Positions 59,585 to 64,000 of a stretch of DNA of 64,000 nucleotides are shown in pieces (positions within the stretch are counted from its first letter, which is position 1; the number at the start of each line of letters is the position of its first letter). A program made the translations under genes and the position numbers. This DNA comes from Bacillota bacterium (GTDB taxonomy: Bacteria > Bacillota > Clostridia > Tissierellales > Sedimentibacteraceae): the NCBI GenBank assembly GCA_023453025.1, contig JAEXUD010000006.1, positions 1 through 64,000 of the forward strand, read 5' to 3'. A model generated the notes under the pieces. It was not told the origin of the DNA. It did not search any database and saw only the letters and a program-made list of their open reading frames with translations.

Positions 59585-59932
59585 TTAAGATATTTTGTTA
59601 CCGGCGATGAGGAATAACTAACTATGAATAGTAACAATTGATGTATTGAAGAATATAATGATAACACTACTATACCGGAGGGATGTTCATGCTTAAAATA
59701 TTGGTTGTACAATAGTGCCCGGAACATTGCATGTATATTCAAAATGAGGTCATGGATTTTTGAGTTTTTCTTCATAAAGTGCATCTCCATTTCATATTCG
59801 TTGAAATAATCACATTTCTAAATGTAAATATATACGTCTCAAATGTATATAAATGCAACGTCTTATTAAAGTCAGCAGTAAATTTTTATTTATTTCGCAG
59901 ACATATTCAAAACTACATATACATGATTGGTG
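59585..59932. other. Non-coding gap, nothing supportable
   Basis: AT-rich sequence upstream of the btu promoter and downstream of the DUF218 gene. The only open frame (59581-59790, minus) runs into the btu promoter, has no ribosome site or recognisable product, and is not called. No clear hairpin terminator for the DUF218 gene was found. Confidence 0.6.
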
Positions 59933-60493
59933 TTAATAAAACAGATATTTATAATATGCAAAAAATTCTCTGAAGAGAGAATATATATCTCTCAGTTCAT
60001 AGTGTGTTGAATGTGCTGAATAGATTTGCTCAAAACCGACGTTTTGAAATATTAATTTTGTTCTTGTAATGTGATAAAATTGAGAAATTATCATTACGGA
60101 TTTTAAACCCATATTGTCCATTATAGCTTTGGTGTTTTTGGCAGTCATATATGTATTATATCCTTCAGGATCTAATAGTATATCATCACTTTGAATTCCT
60201 TTTTTAATCAAGTATTCTTTCATAACAGCCGCTTCATCAAACCCTTCCTTACCTAATCCGCCACTTACTATTACATAATCAAAATAATTTTTATCATAAA
60301 GTGCTGCAGCTTTATCTAATCTGCCTTGTAACCTCTTAGAAGGAGTTCCATCCAATTCTACTTTATTTCCTAACACAACAGCTGCATCTGAAACTCCGAT
60401 ATTATCGTTAAATCCATCAAAAATAGTAATCAAAGTATGAATCGCGAACCAAACGAAAAATATTAAAAATACGTAAATTATCATTTTTTTCAT
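59933..60493 (-). CDS. DUF218 (YdcF/SanA-like) membrane-anchored protein
   Basis: The 186-residue protein has an N-terminal membrane anchor (about 1-25) and a DUF218 domain: DAAVVLGNKVELDGTPSKRLQGRLDKA, VIVSGGLGKEGFDEAAVM and the SQFYHITRTKLIF segment. E. coli SanA and ElyC of this family act in envelope integrity and lipid-carrier metabolism. The molecular activity here is unknown. The gene is alone on the minus strand. Confidence 0.88.
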   Translation of the reverse strand: MKKMIIYVFLIFFVWFAIHTLITIFDGFNDNIGVSDAAVVLGNKVELDGTPSKRLQGRLDKAAALYDKNYFDYVIVSGGLGKEGFDEAAVMKEYLIKKGIQSDDILLDPEGYNTYMTAKNTKAIMDNMGLKSVMIISQFYHITRTKLIFQNVGFEQIYSAHSTHYELRDIYSLFREFFAYYKYLFY

Positions 60494-60817
60494 ATATCAA
60501 CCATCCTGCATCTTTATTTTTGCCCGTCCAGTATTGCTTCAAGTTTGATATGATGCCAATAACCAAGTTATTATTACTTAATTTACAATAGTTTAAAACA
60601 ATTATACATCATCTGCGTTATGATTTATATCATAACCTGTAAAATATCTTTATCCAAAGCCTTTTCTTTATTTGGCTTGTTTTACTGATGCCTACATTTT
60701 CCTTTAGCTGATTTTTGCGGAAACTCAAATTACTCATATGTTGAAAAAGGTACTATTTTGCGATATAATGATATAATATGGATAATATAAATTTGAATTG
60801 CGGGGACGGACCTTAAA
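60494..60817. other. Intergenic region between divergent DUF218 and cobalamin operon
   Basis: 324 bp, AT-rich. It contains the promoter at 60741-60769 for the plus-strand operon. No aptamer-like conservation (no B12 box) was found, so the biosynthesis operon start is apparently not under a second cobalamin riboswitch here. The leader would be only about 40 nt. Confidence 0.6.
60741..60769 (+). promoter_or_regulatory. Promoter of the cobalamin biosynthesis operon
   Basis: TTGAAA (60741-60746), 17 bp, TATAAT (60764-60769). Confidence 0.8.
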
Positions 60818-61759
60818 ATGATATCATTATTGGCAGGGTATATTTTAGATTTAATAATAGGAGATCCTCATAATTTTCCGCATCCCGTAAGAATGATCGG
60901 AAAATTAATTGAGGCAGTTGAAAATAAATTCAGAAAAATCATCAGGAATGAGCAGGGTGAGAGAAGATACGGAGCTGCTCTCTGGTTTATCGTAGTGGGA
61001 GTATCATTAATAATTCCATTTTTAATTTTATTTTTATTATCAAAAATCAATATGACGCTTTCTATAATTGCCGAAAGTATCATGTGCTATTATATTTTAG
61101 CAGCCAGGAGTTTAAGAGATGAAAGCATGAAGGTATACCATGCTTTAAGAAATAACAATATCAGTGAGGCGAAGAAATATCTGTCGTACATTGTAGGGCG
61201 TGATGTTGAAAATTTAAATACATCATCGATTGCCAAGGCAGCTGTTGAAACCATAGCTGAAAATACATCTGACGGTGTAATCGCACCCATGGTATTTATT
61301 ATAATAGGAGGAGCACCTCTGGGATTTATGTACAAAGCAATAAATACCTTGGATTCAATGGTGGGATATAAAAATGAGAAATATTTAAACTTCGGAAGAT
61401 TTTCGGCTCTCGCTGATGATGCGGCCAATTACATACCATCCAGATTATCAGCAGTATTAATGATTGCGGCAGCGTATATTTTAAAAATGGATTATAAGAA
61501 TGCATATAAAATTTTTAAGAGGGACAGATACAACCACAAGAGCCCTAATTCGGCGCAAACAGAATCAGTATGCGCCGGAGCATTAAATTTAATGCTTGGA
61601 GGAAACAATTATTATAAAGGTATTTTGGTTCAAAAGCCTACAATCGGAGACGACATGAGAGAGGTTGAAACAGAGGATATAAAAAGGGCAAACAGGCTGA
61701 TGTATACGACATCACTGTTGTGCCTGACAATTGGTATTATTATATTATCGTTAGTTTAG
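60818..61759 (+). CDS. cbiB: Adenosylcobinamide-phosphate synthase
   Basis: This membrane enzyme attaches (R)-1-amino-2-propanol (or its phosphate) to adenosylcobyric acid. The 313 residues have the family start LAGYILDLIIGDPHNFPHPVRMIG, helices at about 60-90, AVETIAENTSDGVIAPM near 143, the NTLDSMVGYKNEKYLNFG block near 188 and SPNSAQTESVCAGALNLMLGG near 243. No strong ribosome site; GGGGACGGA is upstream. The decarboxylase gene making its substrate follows 9 bp later. Confidence 0.95.
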   Translation: MISLLAGYILDLIIGDPHNFPHPVRMIGKLIEAVENKFRKIIRNEQGERRYGAALWFIVVGVSLIIPFLILFLLSKINMTLSIIAESIMCYYILAARSLRDESMKVYHALRNNNISEAKKYLSYIVGRDVENLNTSSIAKAAVETIAENTSDGVIAPMVFIIIGGAPLGFMYKAINTLDSMVGYKNEKYLNFGRFSALADDAANYIPSRLSAVLMIAAAYILKMDYKNAYKIFKRDRYNHKSPNSAQTESVCAGALNLMLGGNNYYKGILVQKPTIGDDMREVETEDIKRANRLMYTTSLLCLTIGIIILSLV

Positions 61760-61768
61760 GAGAAAGAA

Positions 61769-62842
61769 ATGAACAAAGGATTACACGGAGCTGATATATA
61801 CACAGAATCAAAGCTAAAGGGCATAAGTGAAAACAACATAATTGATTTTTCATCTAATATAAACCCTTTTGGAATTCCCGACAGTGTAAAAGTCGCTGCA
61901 ATAAATTCAATCAAACATTCTGACAGATATCCAGATATTAATTCAAGAGAATTGGTACATGCATTATCTGCATATGAAAATGTACCGGAGGACCGGATAT
62001 TTGTATCTAACGGAGCAGCCGACGCAATATTCAGAATCAGCTCTAGCTTAAAACCCGGGAATGGTCTTGTGACAGCTCCGGCATTCAGCGAATATGAGCA
62101 ATCCCTGAAGGCAGCCGGTGCAAATATAATGTATTTCAACCTGTATGAGAAAAACAATTTTAAAATAACTGAAGAAATAATAAATTGCATCAATGATGAA
62201 GTAAATATAGTATTCATATGTAATCCCAACAATCCGACAGGACAAATAACCGAAAAAGAGCTGCTGGAAAAAATAATAATCAGATGCAAGGAAGTCAATG
62301 CAGTTATCGTAATCGACGAATGCTTCATGGATTTTGTTGAACATAATGAGAAATTCAGTGTTATTAAATTGCTGGACAATTATAACAATTTAATTGTATT
62401 GAAGGCATTTACAAAGACATTTGCCATACCCGGAATCAGGCTTGGGTACTGTATGTCTTCAAACTCTGATATTATTAACAGCCTTAAGAGCTCGGGACCT
62501 CCGTGGAACGTTTCAACAATAGCGCAGGCTGCAGGTGCCGCCGCAGTCAAGGAAAGAGATTATCTGGATAAATCCGTAATATACATAAGAAATCAGAGAA
62601 ATTATCTGATTGATGAATTAAACAAGCTCAATATAAAAACATATGATTCATACGCAAATTATATTTTTTTTAAAATTAAAGACATAAATTTAAAAGAAGA
62701 AATGATGAAAAGCAATATATTAATCAGAAGCTGCTCAAATTACGAAAATCTGACTGATGATTATTACAGAATTGCAGTAAAAACCGCAGAAGAAAATCAA
62801 TTATTTATTGATAAATTAAAAGAAATAACAGGTAAAAGATGA
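61769..62842 (+). CDS. cobD: L-threonine-O-3-phosphate decarboxylase
   Basis: This PLP enzyme makes (R)-1-amino-2-propanol phosphate for the cobalamin nucleotide loop. The 357 residues are of the histidinol-phosphate-aminotransferase fold: HGADIYTES and DFSSNINPFGIP at the start, NPNNPTG near 153, VIDECFMDF near 189 and the PLP lysine in KAFTKTFAIPGIRLGYC near 222. The N-terminal HGGD-like motif and genomic position favour CobD over HisC. AGGAGAAAG ribosome site. Confidence 0.92.
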   Translation: MNKGLHGADIYTESKLKGISENNIIDFSSNINPFGIPDSVKVAAINSIKHSDRYPDINSRELVHALSAYENVPEDRIFVSNGAADAIFRISSSLKPGNGLVTAPAFSEYEQSLKAAGANIMYFNLYEKNNFKITEEIINCINDEVNIVFICNPNNPTGQITEKELLEKIIIRCKEVNAVIVIDECFMDFVEHNEKFSVIKLLDNYNNLIVLKAFTKTFAIPGIRLGYCMSSNSDIINSLKSSGPPWNVSTIAQAAGAAAVKERDYLDKSVIYIRNQRNYLIDELNKLNIKTYDSYANYIFFKIKDINLKEEMMKSNILIRSCSNYENLTDDYYRIAVKTAEENQLFIDKLKEITGKR

Positions 62843-63894
62843 AAACAATATTAATAATATTAGACGGAGCAAGCGAAGAAAAAATAAAAGAGCTGGACAA
62901 TAAAACACCTTTAGAATATGCGTATACGCCCACATTAAATAAAATAATAAGACATGGCAGCCATAGTAAAAAGAAGTTTTATCCCGATGGCAGAAATCCT
63001 GACAGCTTAAACTGCATACTTACGATTTTAGGCGTTGCCGAAAAACACATACCTCAGAACAGAGCATATCTGGAAGCTGCGGCAGCCGGTATAAAGCTCG
63101 ATGATTCCGATGCCGCCCTGAGATGTAACCTGATTGGTATTAAAAATGGCAGACTGCATTCTTTCAATGGGATAGGGCTGTCAAAGGAAGAGATAAATTC
63201 CGCTTCACGCAATGTAAAAACAAGTGAAGGCATGAAGTTTTTTCACATAAGCAGCTACAGAAATATTTTAACCGTCAATAAAAGCAAAATAAACTGCATG
63301 CTGAAGGATATGCCTCCCCATGAAAATGTGGGAGAGAAAATGAATGTAATGCTGGATGGTATTAACGAAATTAACATATTATCTGAATTTGTGAATGAAA
63401 ATAAATTTACATCACACAATACCGAGTATATGTTTTACCCGTGGGGTATTTCTGAAAAGGTTGAATTACCGGCATTTAAGGAGCTGCATAACAAGACGTG
63501 CTCTTGTATATGCAGTGCAGAAATCGTTAAAGGAATAGCTAAGTCAATGGGCATAGACGTTCCGATTCTAAAAAACTCAACCGGGGATGTGGATACAGAT
63601 TTAAAGGAAAAAGCAGAGGCTGTTTTTAATGAGCTTGAATCCCACGATGCAGTAATAGCACATATCAACGGAACAGATGAAGCTTCACACAGAAAGGACT
63701 TGTCAGAAAAAATTAATTTTATAGAAAAAATCGACAGGGAATTTTTGAAATATATTTATGAGGAAAATAAAAACAAAGCAGAAATAATAATTACGGCTGA
63801 CCATCAGACAAGCTCTGTAACAGGCAGACATGAAAAGGGTCTTGTTGATTTTATAGTCAGCAACAAGAAAGGGTGTACAAATTGGCTAAGGTGA
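62839..63894 (+). CDS. Alkaline-phosphatase-fold (archaeal-type iPGM/ApgM-like) protein in cobalamin operon
   Basis: A 351-residue metallo-phosphatase/phosphomutase-fold protein. Metal and catalytic motifs: ILDGASEEK at the N-terminus, the nucleophile Ser in NPDSLNCILTILG (near 56), AHINGTDEASHRKDLSEK with Asp and His (near 275) and ITADHQTSS with DH (near 320). These match ApgM-type cofactor-independent phosphoglycerate mutases. The position between cobD and cobQ, overlapping cobD by 4 bp, suggests a cobalamin-pathway phosphatase such as alpha-ribazole-5-phosphate phosphatase instead of glycolysis. That role is inference. Confidence 0.78.
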   Translation: MKTILIILDGASEEKIKELDNKTPLEYAYTPTLNKIIRHGSHSKKKFYPDGRNPDSLNCILTILGVAEKHIPQNRAYLEAAAAGIKLDDSDAALRCNLIGIKNGRLHSFNGIGLSKEEINSASRNVKTSEGMKFFHISSYRNILTVNKSKINCMLKDMPPHENVGEKMNVMLDGINEINILSEFVNENKFTSHNTEYMFYPWGISEKVELPAFKELHNKTCSCICSAEIVKGIAKSMGIDVPILKNSTGDVDTDLKEKAEAVFNELESHDAVIAHINGTDEASHRKDLSEKINFIEKIDREFLKYIYEENKNKAEIIITADHQTSSVTGRHEKGLVDFIVSNKKGCTNWLR

Positions 63895-64000
63895 TAATGG
63901 TTCAAGGAACAAACTCAAATGCAGGCAAAAGCTTAATTACCGCCGCACTTTGCAGGATATTCAGGCAGGATGGTTTCAAAACGGCTCCATTCAAGTCTCA
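63882..64000 (+). CDS. cobQ: Cobyric acid synthase, N-terminal fragment (cut by window end)
   Basis: The first 39 codons are visible. The sequence MAKVIMVQGTNSNAGKSLIT is the CobQ N-terminus with its ATP-binding P-loop-like GTNSNAGKS; the glutamine-dependent amidotransferase part lies beyond the window. The start is a TTG at 63882 (or GTG 63891), overlapping the preceding gene. CobQ amidates the corrin side chains before CbiB acts. Confidence 0.88.
   Translation, partial: MAKVIMVQGTNSNAGKSLITAALCRIFRQDGFKTAPFKS

Noticed and set aside
59581..59790. 69-residue minus-strand frame
   Set aside because: It extends into the btu promoter -35 region, has no ribosome site and no recognisable sequence.
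60494..60740. Possible second cobalamin riboswitch before cbiB
   Set aside because: No B12 box or aptamer blocks on the plus strand, and the promoter at 60741-60769 leaves only about 40 nt of leader.
61756..62379. 207-residue minus-strand frame opposite cobD
   Set aside because: Shadow frame; the plus strand encodes an unmistakable PLP decarboxylase.

Overview
The window is AT-rich DNA with strong GGAGG-type ribosome binding sites, short intergenic gaps and long co-directional gene runs. It also has a Cys T-box leader, a cobalamin riboswitch, a GerM-like lipoprotein and ferredoxin and lipoprotein genes. Together these point to an anaerobic member of the Clostridia; I cannot fix the genus. 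No rRNA, tRNA, CRISPR array, transposase or phage gene was seen.

Layout. (1) 1-3.4 kb: a secreted DUF4886 protein on the minus strand, a DUF2148 ferredoxin-domain protein and a lipoate-protein ligase. (2) 3.6-15.9 kb: a complete acetoin-dehydrogenase-type 2-oxo-acid dehydrogenase complex (E1 alpha, E1 beta, E2, E3), a beta-hydroxyacid dehydrogenase, two related sigma-54 activator-type regulators and a TRAP transporter. (3) 16.0-24.9 kb: a PPC-domain protein, a Zn alcohol dehydrogenase, a second E1/E1/E2 set without E3, an SDR and a second TRAP transporter. Four near-identical -24/-12 promoters (TTGGCAT...TTGC) precede the first regulator, both E1 alpha genes and the first TRAP binding protein, so regions 2 and 3 look like one sigma-54 regulon. 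The lipoate ligase next door could supply the E2 cofactor. (4) 25-38.6 kb: housekeeping genes: PcrA helicase, UspA, a divergent LigA, a split LysO-type exporter, a phosphatase, pyruvate carboxylase, a nitrilase-family amidase, isoaspartyl dipeptidase and YaiI. Several palindromic repeats lie between them.

(5) 38.6-49.2 kb: an IclR regulator with a palindromic operator over its own -35 box, followed by a ten-gene run. It encodes ModD, a molybdopterin-binding-domain protein, the lower meta-cleavage module (2-keto-4-pentenoate hydratase, acylating acetaldehyde dehydrogenase, 4-hydroxy-2-oxovalerate aldolase), a ferredoxin/BFD protein, an unassigned 490-residue protein, a BenE-type transporter, an M24-fold protein that has lost its metal ligands, and DUF3842. 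It reads as an uncharacterised anaerobic catabolic operon, probably for an aromatic or heteroaromatic acid. It and the regulator pair of region 2 are the best candidates for new biology.

(6) 49.3-55.2 kb: an aminotransferase, a glycolipid glycosyltransferase, a GDT1-type exporter, a NUDIX hydrolase and the Cys T-box-controlled cysK-cysE operon. (7) 55.2-64 kb: a GerMN lipoprotein, a riboswitch-controlled B12 ABC importer (btuFCD order), a DUF218 protein and the start of a cobalamin biosynthesis operon (cbiB, cobD, an ApgM-like phosphatase and cobQ, which runs off the end). An 85-bp repeat occurs directly after the attenuator of both the T-box and the B12 riboswitch leader.
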